DNA from: Candidatus Anammoxibacter sp.
GTDB taxonomy: Bacteria > Planctomycetota > Brocadiia > Brocadiales > Anammoxibacteraceae
Direction of reading: 5' to 3'
DNA length: 54,032 nt
NCBI GenBank assembly: GCA_021777055.1
Contig: JAIQZO010000104.1
Span: 1 to 54,032 of the forward strand
The position numbers and the translations under genes are program-made. The notes under the pieces were generated by a model. The model was not told the DNA's origin, did no database searches, and saw only the letters and a list, made by a program, of their open reading frames with translations. The stretch's first letter is position 1. Each line of letters opens with the position of its first letter. This document shows positions 27,206-35,316 of this stretch, one piece after another.

Positions 27206-27991
27206 ATGAACGAAATAAACCCGATTGCAATTATTCAGGCACGCATGGGATCAACGCGTTTGCCAGGAAAAGTATTAAAACCCCTTGTCGGTAAGCCAGC
27301 GTTATGGCACCTTATTGACAGATTAAAAAAGTCACAATATTTGAATGATATCGTTGTCGCAACTACAATCAACAATGAAGATGATGCCATTGAGGAATTC
27401 TGCGACAAGAATAATGTGAAATGTTTCCGGGGCAGCGCAGAAGATGTCCTTGACCGATACTACCAGAGTGCGAAACTATTTAATGCGGATCCAATCTCCA
27501 GGATAACCGCAGATTGCCCCGCACTGGACCCATTTATCCTAGATGAAGTTTTTAAGCTCTATTTTGAAAGAAATTATGATATTTGTGGCCTGGGAGGCGA
27601 ATTCCCGGACGGCCTTGATTGCGGATGTTGCTCTTTTAAAGTCATTGAAGATGCCTGGAAAAACACAGATTTACCATCTGACAGGGAGCACGTTGGTACA
27701 ACTTATCTAAATAATAACCCGAAGGGATTTAAGAAAGGAGTGTTAGAAAAGTTTAAAGGAATGTCCCATCATAGATGGACACTTGATGAGGAGAGTGATT
27801 ACCTTTTCCTTCAAGAAGTATTTACCAGACTCTATAAACCCGGCAAGGTCTTTCAGGCCCAGGATATACTTGATCTTTTAGACAGAGAACCTGACCTTAT
27901 GAAAATAAACGCTGATATTATTAGAGACGAAGGATACATTAAATCATTAGAGGAAGATAAAGAGTATTTAAAGCTAAAAGTGAAAAGCTAA
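27206..27991 (+). CDS. SpsF-like cytidylyltransferase family protein
   Basis: Nucleotidyltransferase of the acylneuraminate cytidylyltransferase / SpsF type: IIQARMGSTRLPGKVLKPLVGKP (nucleotide site) at the N-terminus, DRYYQSAKLF, and RITADCPALDP with the metal-binding Asp. 261 residues, full length. Such enzymes occur in gene groups that make nonulosonic acids or other surface sugars, often beside aldo/keto reductases, as here (78 bases upstream of one). The last residues (KLKVKS) run into a short tandem repeat, so the C-terminus may be altered. Confidence 0.85.
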   Translation: MNEINPIAIIQARMGSTRLPGKVLKPLVGKPALWHLIDRLKKSQYLNDIVVATTINNEDDAIEEFCDKNNVKCFRGSAEDVLDRYYQSAKLFNADPISRITADCPALDPFILDEVFKLYFERNYDICGLGGEFPDGLDCGCCSFKVIEDAWKNTDLPSDREHVGTTYLNNNPKGFKKGVLEKFKGMSHHRWTLDEESDYLFLQEVFTRLYKPGKVFQAQDILDLLDREPDLMKINADIIRDEGYIKSLEEDKEYLKLKVKS

Positions 27992-28015
27992 AAGTGAAAA
28001 GCTAAAAGCTAAAGA
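27972..28015. repeat. Short tandem repeat, 14-base unit
   Basis: AGCTAAAAGTGAAA occurs twice in tandem, followed by a partial third copy. It covers the last codons of the SpsF-like gene and the start of the gap. The same word family appears inside the foldback after argF. Confidence 0.85.
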
Positions 28016-28069
28016 GTATTAAATTTCAAAAAATCATCTGTAAATTGTTACAGATACATTTCGCACAAC

Positions 28070-28999
28070 ATGAAATATTGCAGACTCGGAAGGACTGATT
28101 TAAATGTCTCCAGGATATCAATGGGCACCGTTGCCCTTGGTATACCTTACGGTATACCAAGAGACGGATTGCCTTTTACACTAAACCAGGAAGAAGCCGT
28201 AAGATTAATACATTATGCCGTAGACAAAGGTATAACCCTGTTTGACACAGCACCTAACTACGGCATCAGCGAAGAACTGGTAGGGAGAGCCATAGGTAAC
28301 AGGCCTGATTGTCACATTGCCACAAAGGTCTCTTTAGATTTACAGAATAGCAACCCTTTTGAATTGGAACGTGCAATAAACAGTTCATTAGAACGCAGCT
28401 TAAAAAACTTACAGAGGGAAGTCCTTGACATTGTACAGATCCATAACGCAACCGCGGAAACAATAGAACATTGTATAATTACGAAAACTCTGCTTAAGGC
28501 AAAAGCAACAGGCAAAATAAGAAGTATAGGTGTCTCTGTCTACGATGATACGGCGGCCATAGCCGCAATTAATACCGGAAGCTTTGATGTAATACAAGTC
28601 GCACACAGTATACTTGATCAGCGTAAAAAGCGAAAAGTATTCCCCATGACAAATAGTTCTAACATTGGAATCATAAACCGTTCTGTGCTGCTTAAAGGGG
28701 TATTGACATCCAGATCAGATGTACTACCTTACGAGCTCAGTCCCTTAAAGGAGGCGGTTCAAAAGATAATCAAAACCCTTAATATTTCTATAGAAGAACT
28801 GCCAGAAACTGCAATTCGTTTTTGTCTCTCATCCGAATCTGTCCATACTGTATTAATCGGCGCCACAAGCAGAGAAGAGATCGATACTGCAGTAAAAGCT
28901 ACAGCATGCCCCCCATTTGACGATAACATGTTGAAGATTATAACCGGATTTGCCCTTGATGAGGAAAAGTTGTTAAATCCATCATACTGGCCGTTATAG
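28070..28999 (+). CDS. Aldo/keto reductase
   Basis: NAD(P)H-dependent oxidoreductase with a TIM-barrel fold, 309 residues. It shows MGTVALGIPYG, FDTAPNYGISEELVGRAI (catalytic Asp and Tyr), a Lys in IATKVSLD and VQIHN in place of the usual VHxH. The C-terminal RFCLSSESVHTVLIGATSREEIDTAV is typical of the family. Context with the SpsF-like gene suggests a sugar keto group as substrate; this is inference. A long foldback starts on its stop codon. Confidence 0.92.
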   Translation: MKYCRLGRTDLNVSRISMGTVALGIPYGIPRDGLPFTLNQEEAVRLIHYAVDKGITLFDTAPNYGISEELVGRAIGNRPDCHIATKVSLDLQNSNPFELERAINSSLERSLKNLQREVLDIVQIHNATAETIEHCIITKTLLKAKATGKIRSIGVSVYDDTAAIAAINTGSFDVIQVAHSILDQRKKRKVFPMTNSSNIGIINRSVLLKGVLTSRSDVLPYELSPLKEAVQKIIKTLNISIEELPETAIRFCLSSESVHTVLIGATSREEIDTAVKATACPPFDDNMLKIITGFALDEEKLLNPSYWPL

Positions 29000-29175
29000 T
29001 CAAAGTAATCAGAAAGTCAAAATTTAGAGATGCAGATTTAGCTTAGATTTGTATGTTATGATTGAGTGCTTCCGCAGGTGTAGCCGTAGCTACATCGAGG
29101 AAAGCGCGATTGAATAACATTCAAATCTAAGCTAAAGATGATTTGTTAAATTTTGAATTCCTGATTACTTTGACT
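28998..29175. repeat. 178-bp foldback element between convergent genes
   Basis: Two arms of about 87 bases pair along nearly their whole length. Outer ends are AGTCAAAGTAATCAG and CTGATTACTTTGACT, the middle blocks TTTAGCTTAGATTTG and CAAATCTAAGCTAAA, and the inner stem TGTAGC-CGTA-GCTACA. The left end overlaps the TAG of the aldo/keto reductase gene. As RNA it would form a very long hairpin on either strand, so it could end both transcripts; a miniature transposable element is the alternative. Confidence 0.92.
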
Positions 29176-29253
29176 GTATAATAATTCAAATCATGGAAAG
29201 TGTATCACATCAACCACACAAAAAACTAGCGCAGCTGATGTGATCTCTAACAA

Positions 29254-30816
29254 TTAACTGCTTACCCTAAAAACATCATCTGAGATATCAACGATATCTG
29301 TGTTACGTTTAACAATCTTTCCTAACGTGATTTTCTTTACATCATTAACAAATTGATACAAAGGACCATCACAATTAAATGCACGATCATTCTGCCACCA
29401 GAATCTATCACCATCCCTAAGCCTAGAAAATTGATCTACAAGTGCAGCACTAATTAATGGCCCAACCTGCGCACCTTCTATGTGGTCTTCTGCTAACCCA
29501 CCAATCCAAGGGTCAATATTATCAATGTCGCCATAAACCTTCTTTAACTTTAATGGGACACCCAAATCATTGGTAATATCGGAGAAAGAAGTGTATTCCC
29601 CTAATCCGTATGCTTTACGACATGCATTATATCCGCCTAGTCCATGATCACGTCCACGTTGAATATTGAGGACAGCTAAATCAAGAAAAGTCATTTTATT
29701 TGATCCCGGCCCACCAAAAAGAAACTCTCTGACACTATCAACTATTTCCAGATCAATACGACGCATTTTTCCTTGAACTAAACCTTCAAGATACGGAGAG
29801 ATACCATTATTCTCTACTTGCTGGGGTTGAAAAAAAAGCTCACGCAATAGAACAGAATTGCCATCACTGCCCAAATGAACGTTTTCAGTTAACATACTAT
29901 GGCCTAAACGATAGAATGCTGTGGAAAATTCATTAGTAATGGACGCGTTAACGGTAGGATCATATCCGTCATATGCGGGGATTGAATTATCCCCTAAGAT
30001 AGCAGGAAGAAACTCATTAAATGTAATTTGCTGCATATAGGCACCAACAAGTTTACGAGCCATCTGGTAAATTCGTTCGTCATTACCTGTTAGACTATTA
30101 TCATTGTTCTGAATATCAACACATAGACGGTTATGTTCACGAACAAAAAGAGTATGCATACTTGTTAGTATACTATTCTCGTTACAACGTATATCTCCCG
30201 CCAAGAAAAATTGGTCATGGGGAGCTCCCTCAGGTATGGCATTGGGAAACCCTGCTTGGTTATATGGTAGCAAGTCACCTTTATCAGTCGTGCGGACCTT
30301 TAGTCTCCCAGTTCCATCAAAGGTCCGCAATGCCGCAGCCCTTGTACAATCAGCACCATAAACATTCGCACCATCAATATAAGCGGATAGCGCATTTATT
30401 TGTTGACGAATACCATTACTATCTTTCTCCGCTTCAGAGCGCTTAAACGGGATTCTAGCTGGGCATTTAACCCCCATAGGAATCTTTATATCCCTAGGAA
30501 TCTCTATTGGATTGTTGTCTTTATTCTTCTCTGACTCAGGACTAATATCAATCTCATGATCCAGGAATTGCCCCCATGCCCAGATAAAATTACTTAGGTT
30601 CGCATCATTCTCCACAACACTATCCTCTTTGCATAAGACGTTACTTACACTGCGTGGGTGACATAAATCATTATTGCAACGTAGTGCTGGAGTCTCCTTT
30701 GCGTCCGAATAGGCCACAAACGCTTTTCGTAACAATGGTATACCTGCTTTACCCCAATCAGAATTGTCAATGTTATTCATTTCACCATTAAATGTACGAA
30801 CTTCAAACTCTTTCAT
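29254..30816 (-). CDS. Animal-type haem peroxidase (peroxidase-cyclooxygenase superfamily)
   Basis: 520 residues with all main catalytic features of the family: distal Gln and His in WGQFLDHE (His87, preceded by the haem-ester Asp86), catalytic Arg210 and ester-forming Glu213 in GDIRCNEN, TSMHTLFVREHNRL, proximal His306 in FYRLGHSMLTENV, and IQRGRDHGLGGYNACRK. The calcium-ligand Asp that usually follows the distal His by one residue is Glu88 here. There is no signal peptide and the ATG has a GGGGGCG-type ribosome site, so it seems cytoplasmic or exported by another route. Substrate unknown; halide or aromatic oxidation is family knowledge. Confidence 0.95.
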   Translation of the reverse strand: MKEFEVRTFNGEMNNIDNSDWGKAGIPLLRKAFVAYSDAKETPALRCNNDLCHPRSVSNVLCKEDSVVENDANLSNFIWAWGQFLDHEIDISPESEKNKDNNPIEIPRDIKIPMGVKCPARIPFKRSEAEKDSNGIRQQINALSAYIDGANVYGADCTRAAALRTFDGTGRLKVRTTDKGDLLPYNQAGFPNAIPEGAPHDQFFLAGDIRCNENSILTSMHTLFVREHNRLCVDIQNNDNSLTGNDERIYQMARKLVGAYMQQITFNEFLPAILGDNSIPAYDGYDPTVNASITNEFSTAFYRLGHSMLTENVHLGSDGNSVLLRELFFQPQQVENNGISPYLEGLVQGKMRRIDLEIVDSVREFLFGGPGSNKMTFLDLAVLNIQRGRDHGLGGYNACRKAYGLGEYTSFSDITNDLGVPLKLKKVYGDIDNIDPWIGGLAEDHIEGAQVGPLISAALVDQFSRLRDGDRFWWQNDRAFNCDGPLYQFVNDVKKITLGKIVKRNTDIVDISDDVFRVSS

Positions 30817-30870
30817 TTTTAATCGCCCCCTTATTTCTTTGTATTAAGTATTTGAAAATATAAAAAGATA

Positions 30871-31129
30871 CTACATAGCGCGGCGAAGCCGCAACCAAAA
30901 TACAAGATTCTAGATACTGGATACTGGCAATCAGTTAGATTTCTAGTTTTTTCAAGATGTAATATGAAAAAGAGGCAAACTCAATCTAAGATATAACATT
31001 TTAAAACAGCACAATAAATTATCAAGCATCTAGTATCAAACATCCAGTAACTATAACGTTTCAAATAAGTTAACAATGCACCGTAAAATGTTCTTTCTAA
31101 AAAACAAGTTTTTACAGGGTAATACTATA
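30871..31129 (-). repeat. Family A short repeat, copy A2
   Basis: Inverted relative to A1. It begins GCGGCGAAGCCGCAACC on the plus strand and ends GTTTTTACAGGGTAATACTA. Very similar to A3 at 50150-50410: both contain TCTAGATACTGGATACTGGC followed by AATCAGTTAGATTTCTAG. It lies just upstream of the peroxidase gene, which reads away from it. Confidence 0.85.
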
Positions 31130-31931
31130 CTATATAACGCATACTATGTGCCAACTTGTCTGTTTAGCTATAATTTGTTTTTATGAACCTGACTAACTCA
31201 TTACATTACCAAAAGATACAGAAAGCAACTTAACTCAGAAAAGCATCTGTTTGACTTGTAGAATTGGGGAAATAGGGAAAAGTACCCCAATTATTAGGTA
31301 AGAAGATAGAGATGTTACAGAACGTCAGCATCTAAATGTTTGGCAAAAGATAGTAGAATAAGGCTCACATATTGATAATAATGTAATTTAGGATGAAGTC
31401 TTTGAAGAAGTGGTTAGAAGTGCAAAGGATGGAAAGTTTTTGTATATCATCAAAATTACGGATAACTCACCTGTCGTTGGTACTTACGCCATTTATAGGT
31501 ACAATTAATACCTGGCGCAACCAGGGAAGTCAATGGGACAACGTACCACAAACCATTGATATACTAAAGATCAGTATTGTTCGGTTTGCCTTTTGCAGTG
31601 CAATAATGTTCCATATTTATGGATATTTTCCAACATCATAGCGTAAAGAGAATTGCGTAAAATGCCTAACCGGACAAGGCTGACCAAAGATCACAATATA
31701 AGAAAATACTGTACTTTCATCAAAAGACGGAAGAAGACATTTAAGCAGAATTTTTATTGAGCGGTTGAAGTGATTGGGGAAAATATTATTGTATACGGAA
31801 GTGACCTGTACCGGTCAAATACCCTGCAGAACAAATATTGGAGCATAAACAGGTTTCAACTAAAGCATGTTTATAACCACTTAAGAAATTGTTACCAGTG
31901 TAATTGGCAACAATCTCTTAAGTCTAAGATT
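31130..31931. other. Gene-free stretch ending in a stem-loop (31880-31922)
   Basis: No gene is supported. Short open pieces occur (for example plus-strand codons near 31392-31505 reading DEVFEEVVRSAKDGKFLY) but they have no start or family and are broken by stops; a decayed gene is possible. The stem-loop with arms CTTAAGA and TCTTAAG and inner ATTGTT/AACAAT pairs lies 10 bases past the stop of the secreted-protein gene and may be its terminator. Confidence 0.45.
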
Positions 31932-32294
31932 CTAACTATCATCATCATCATCACAACTACAACAAAGGAAAGGCTCGAATTTTTCATCACCATAAAGTAT
32001 CTCTTCGGTTATCACATATGTGCCACAAAATGATTTTTCCCATATCTTTCTTGAGATATCTCCGTTAAATCCTGTTAATGGGTATGCTACACCGCCAACC
32101 ACACCACCAACAAGTGACACCCCTAGCTTAACAGGTGTGTACACAAACGTAAGAAGACTGGCACTCCATCCTTCAGTTAGACAATGAATGGAACTTTTAC
32201 TTCCCTCCTCCTGGGCGGCCGCCTTTTCGTTGAACATAAAAAACTGACCAAATGGTAACGCAAAAATAACAGCATAAATTAACAACTTTTTCAT
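31932..32294 (-). CDS. Small secreted protein with Cys/Asp tail, end of the zinc locus
   Basis: 120 residues with a signal peptide (cleavage likely after AAA-QEE, about residue 27). The mature part has a glycine-rich hydrophobic stretch (FVYTPVKLGVSLVGGVVGGVAYPLTG), then FCGTYVITEEIL, a pattern I have the impression is shared by small exported proteins of other bacteria, and ends FLCCSCDDDDDS. The Cys/Asp tail could bind metal. GAAAGGAGTGAGGT gives a good ribosome site. It is on the same strand as znuB, 223 bases downstream of it, so it may belong to the zinc transcript. Confidence 0.65.
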   Translation of the reverse strand: MKKLLIYAVIFALPFGQFFMFNEKAAAQEEGSKSSIHCLTEGWSASLLTFVYTPVKLGVSLVGGVVGGVAYPLTGFNGDISRKIWEKSFCGTYVITEEILYGDEKFEPFLCCSCDDDDDS

Positions 32295-32517
32295 ACCTCA
32301 CTCCTTTCAAATGTTTTGGTGATTCCTCTCACCAGAGAATTGTAAAGATAACCTCTCATGCGTGAGGACCCGCAGAAACGTATAATTTATGCTACAAAAT
32401 AATCCATATGAAATCTAAATAAATTTGATTTAAGAAGAGAAATTAACTGACAATATAATCTAATATCTACAATTTAAATATCGTTAATCCTTACACTTAA
32501 AAACATTCTAAAATCTG

Positions 32518-33348
32518 TTAAAACACGTATCTTTTTACAACAATGCAGAGAAGTAACAGTATTGAATTGGTTACAGAAATAGCTGGACCGGTAGGGAAAT
32601 CAAACTTGTAAGATAAGATAATACCAATAACCGATGATAGCCAGATGGAAATAACAGATGCAATAAAAACCCATTTCAAGCTCCGGAACAATCTTAGGCC
32701 AATCATTGCCGGAATAATAAGAGATGAAAAGATAAACAGCATCCCTGTGAATCGAATACCGATGGAGATAACAATACCCAGAGTTAAGTATATTAAAAAG
32801 TCATATAAGCGAACCGGTATGTTTAAAGTGGTAGCGGTGCATGGGTCAAAAGAAACCATTATAAACTCCTTTCGAAATATCATGTGTACAATAAAGACCA
32901 AACCTGAAATTATTCCTGCCATCATTAGGTCAAATCCTGTGACAAACAATATATTTCCGGAAAAGAGATCTAAGTTTTCAGCTTCAGCAAGAGGATCTTT
33001 TGCAATTATCAGAATAGTTAATGCTGTTCCAAAGATATAGACATATCCAATAAGACTCTCCCTTGTTATACCACTACCTCTGGAGATTGGAAGCCAGAAG
33101 ATAAGCGCACCTAAAATAGAAAAAAGGAATGCAAACCATTCAAGATTAAGACCCAACCAATGGCCAATGAGATGGCCGGTTACTATTCCCACAGCCGCCA
33201 TCTGGGAAAGTGCAGCACCTACAAACACAATCCTTTTTAAGATCAAAAAGACACCCAAGTAAGCACAAATGCCTCCAACAATTATACTGGCAGCCAGCCC
33301 CATTTGAATAAAACGCTCACTAAACATCTCAGTTATTAGAGTCACCAT
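32518..33348 (-). CDS. znuB: Zinc/manganese-type ABC transporter permease
   Basis: Integral membrane permease of the ABC-3 family, 276 residues with about eight membrane helices. It has ICAYLGVFLILKRIVFVGAALSQMAAVGI near the N-terminus and IRFTGMLFIFSSLIIPAMIGLRL in the C-terminal half. Its start overlaps the ATPase gene by 20 bases. The metal cannot be told from the permease alone; zinc is inferred from the His-rich protein upstream. Confidence 0.92.
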   Translation of the reverse strand: MVTLITEMFSERFIQMGLAASIIVGGICAYLGVFLILKRIVFVGAALSQMAAVGIVTGHLIGHWLGLNLEWFAFLFSILGALIFWLPISRGSGITRESLIGYVYIFGTALTILIIAKDPLAEAENLDLFSGNILFVTGFDLMMAGIISGLVFIVHMIFRKEFIMVSFDPCTATTLNIPVRLYDFLIYLTLGIVISIGIRFTGMLFIFSSLIIPAMIGLRLFRSLKWVFIASVISIWLSSVIGIILSYKFDFPTGPAISVTNSILLLLCIVVKRYVF

Positions 33349-34096
33349 ATACTATAACCTTTTTCCCTGAAATTTGTCCGACGTTCACACTGCAATCAAA
33401 AATATCGGAGAGACAACCTCCGGATACCGCATCTTTTATTGGTTGAATAATGAGTCTGGCATCTTTGATAAAAGCAAGTGTGTCTACATAATTAATAATA
33501 TTGTGTAATAAATGACTAACAATAACAACGGTGACATTACGTTCAGCATGAATTTTCTTTATCAATTCCATTATCTGAGCCTCACCTTTTATATCCATAT
33601 CGTTTGTCGGCTCATCTAAAATCAAGACATTGGCCTCGCTTGCAATGGCACGTGCAATTAATACCCGTTGTTTTTGTCCCCCAGAAAGATTGTGATATGA
33701 CTGGGCACCTATCCCACTTATTCCGGCAATCTCCATGGCACCTTCAACATGCATCCAGTCATTTTTACTAAACCGTTTAAAAGGCCCCACTAATCCGTAT
33801 CTGCCCATAGAAACAATCTCTTTTGCTGTAAGAGGAAATATGTCATCTATAAACTGGCGCTGTATTACATACCCAAACCTAATATTCGAAGACGGATATT
33901 TTGTAATTCCTACTATAGGTTTCAAAATACCTAAGATGCAATTAAGCAAAGTTGTCTTACCGGAACCATTAGGGCCAATTATTCCTAGAAAATCACCCTG
34001 GGAAATTTCAAGATTCAAATCACTTAAAACGACCCTTTTCCCATACCCCAATGAGACATCCTTGAAGGAGACAACAACTTTATCGTTTGTAGTCAT
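33329..34096 (-). CDS. znuC: Zinc/manganese-type ABC transporter ATPase
   Basis: ATP-binding subunit of 255 residues with all motifs: Walker A GPNGSGKTT (about residues 42-50), a Q-loop at YVIQRQFID, signature LSGGQKQRV, Walker B VLILDEPTND and a switch His in VIVSHLLH. It couples to the permease encoded by the overlapping gene downstream and to the binding protein encoded 146 bases upstream. The gap to znuA holds an imperfect stem-loop (34124-34159). Confidence 0.95.
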   Translation of the reverse strand: MTTNDKVVVSFKDVSLGYGKRVVLSDLNLEISQGDFLGIIGPNGSGKTTLLNCILGILKPIVGITKYPSSNIRFGYVIQRQFIDDIFPLTAKEIVSMGRYGLVGPFKRFSKNDWMHVEGAMEIAGISGIGAQSYHNLSGGQKQRVLIARAIASEANVLILDEPTNDMDIKGEAQIMELIKKIHAERNVTVVIVSHLLHNIINYVDTLAFIKDARLIIQPIKDAVSGGCLSDIFDCSVNVGQISGKKVIVYGDSNN

Positions 34097-34123
34097 AAAT
34101 AGAAACCCTCTTATTTACATTGT

Positions 34124-34159
34124 AGAGAGCCAGGACAAACATGTTTGTCTGGGCTCTCT
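34124..34159. repeat. Stem-loop between znuA and znuC
   Basis: Arms AGAGAGCCAGGACAAAC and GTTTGTCTGGGCTCTCT pair with two mismatches around a two-base turn. It lies inside the presumed transcript, upstream of the ATPase gene, and could change RNA stability or read-through. Confidence 0.8.
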
Positions 34160-34242
34160 ACTGAAATCTATAGAATCCATTCTATATCCATTACATTAAT
34201 TCATGCAAAATGCAACTTGGAATAAGCAATATTTATCACACG

Positions 34243-35169
34243 TTAATTTTCCCTTAGAGCCTTAATTAAATCATTAACATTGGCCTTAAGATTCTCAAGA
34301 TAAGTAGTGGCATTATCCCGTCCACCTGGAAGGTTTGTCAATTCCAGCATCTTTGCGCCAGTTTCCTTGGCAACTTTTTTTACACGTCTTCGCGGATAAT
34401 AAGGCTCTTTTAGTATCAGTTTCACCTGATTACTATTTATAATGTCTATCAGATTCTTAATATCTTTTGGAGTTGGAGGTATGCCTGGTTTTGGTTCAAA
34501 GTACCCGACAATTTCAAAACCGAACTCCTTAACAAAATATTCCCAACTCAGGTGGTAAGTAATTACCTTTGTACCTTTAAATGGATCCATTATCTTCTTT
34601 AATGTCCTGAATGTGTTCTGCACTTCAGTCCAGTATTGTTCTTTATTTATTTTAAAAGCATCTCTGTTTATGGGATCAACCTTTGCGAGTCCTTCAACTA
34701 TGTTTTCCAGCGCGATTCTAACATTCTCTAAACCATAAAAATAGTGCGGATTTCCATACGGGTGAATATCACCCATTGACATATCAATGCTACCCGTCGG
34801 TTTTTGTAATACATACACACCAACCGAAGCATCAATATACCCTTGTGCCCCGTACTGTATCTTTGAATTACGAGATGCATCCAATAGTGGCTGCAACCAT
34901 ATGTCCAAATCTAACCCTGCGGTAACAAACAGATCTGCTCTGCTGCATTTAATGACATCTCCGGGTCTAGGTTCAAAGAAGTGCATATCTATTTTCCCAT
35001 CATTAATAAACTCCACCTCAACAAATTCCTTTCCTATCTGGCAAACCCAATCTGCCAAAAAACTTGTAGAGGTCACAACCTTTAATTTCTCACCTCCGAA
35101 AATATTGTTTGATATCAGACAGCAAAACAAAGTCATTACAACGAATGATATTATTTTTTTCCTTAACAC
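34243..35169 (-). CDS. znuA: Periplasmic zinc/manganese-binding protein
   Basis: Cluster 9 substrate-binding protein of about 308 residues with a signal peptide (IISFVVMTLFCCLISN). Expected metal-ligand positions are visible: His in KIDMHFFEPRPGDV, GDIHPYGNPHYF, ITYHLSWEYF and an acidic residue near the C-terminus. The His-rich loop typical of many ZnuA proteins is missing. The start is set at a GTG (35169) because GGAGG lies 8 bases before it; the longer frame to 35184 includes that site. The porin gene ends 147 bases upstream, with a stem-loop between. Confidence 0.9.
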   Translation of the reverse strand: MLRKKIISFVVMTLFCCLISNNIFGGEKLKVVTSTSFLADWVCQIGKEFVEVEFINDGKIDMHFFEPRPGDVIKCSRADLFVTAGLDLDIWLQPLLDASRNSKIQYGAQGYIDASVGVYVLQKPTGSIDMSMGDIHPYGNPHYFYGLENVRIALENIVEGLAKVDPINRDAFKINKEQYWTEVQNTFRTLKKIMDPFKGTKVITYHLSWEYFVKEFGFEIVGYFEPKPGIPPTPKDIKNLIDIINSNQVKLILKEPYYPRRRVKKVAKETGAKMLELTNLPGGRDNATTYLENLKANVNDLIKALREN

Positions 35170-35233
35170 GGCAAAAACCTCCACAAAATAAAGTACCTAG
35201 ATCTTCATAGCTAAAGGTAACTTTTATTTTCTA

Positions 35234-35281
35234 TTACATACACAAGGCCTTTTTAACTGCATTACAGCCTTGTGTATGTAA
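35234..35281. repeat. Perfect 15-bp stem-loop between porin and znuA genes
   Basis: TTACATACACAAGGC (35234-35248) and its exact complement GCCTTGTGTATGTAA (35267-35281) surround an 18-base loop. It lies in the 147-base gap downstream of the porin gene and upstream of znuA. It could lower transcription into the ABC genes or protect the porin mRNA. Confidence 0.88.
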
Positions 35282-35316
35282 CAAGATATATTTAAATTAT
35301 TACATAACTCTCAATA

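Noticed and set aside
26669..27209. Two plus-strand frames (98 and 67 codons)
   Set aside because: They lie wholly inside repeats B1 and A1 and are not kept in the other copies.
31393..31641. 82-codon plus-strand frame and adjacent short peptides
   Set aside because: No homology recognised; neighbouring frames show equally plausible fragments broken by stops. A decayed gene is possible but cannot be named.
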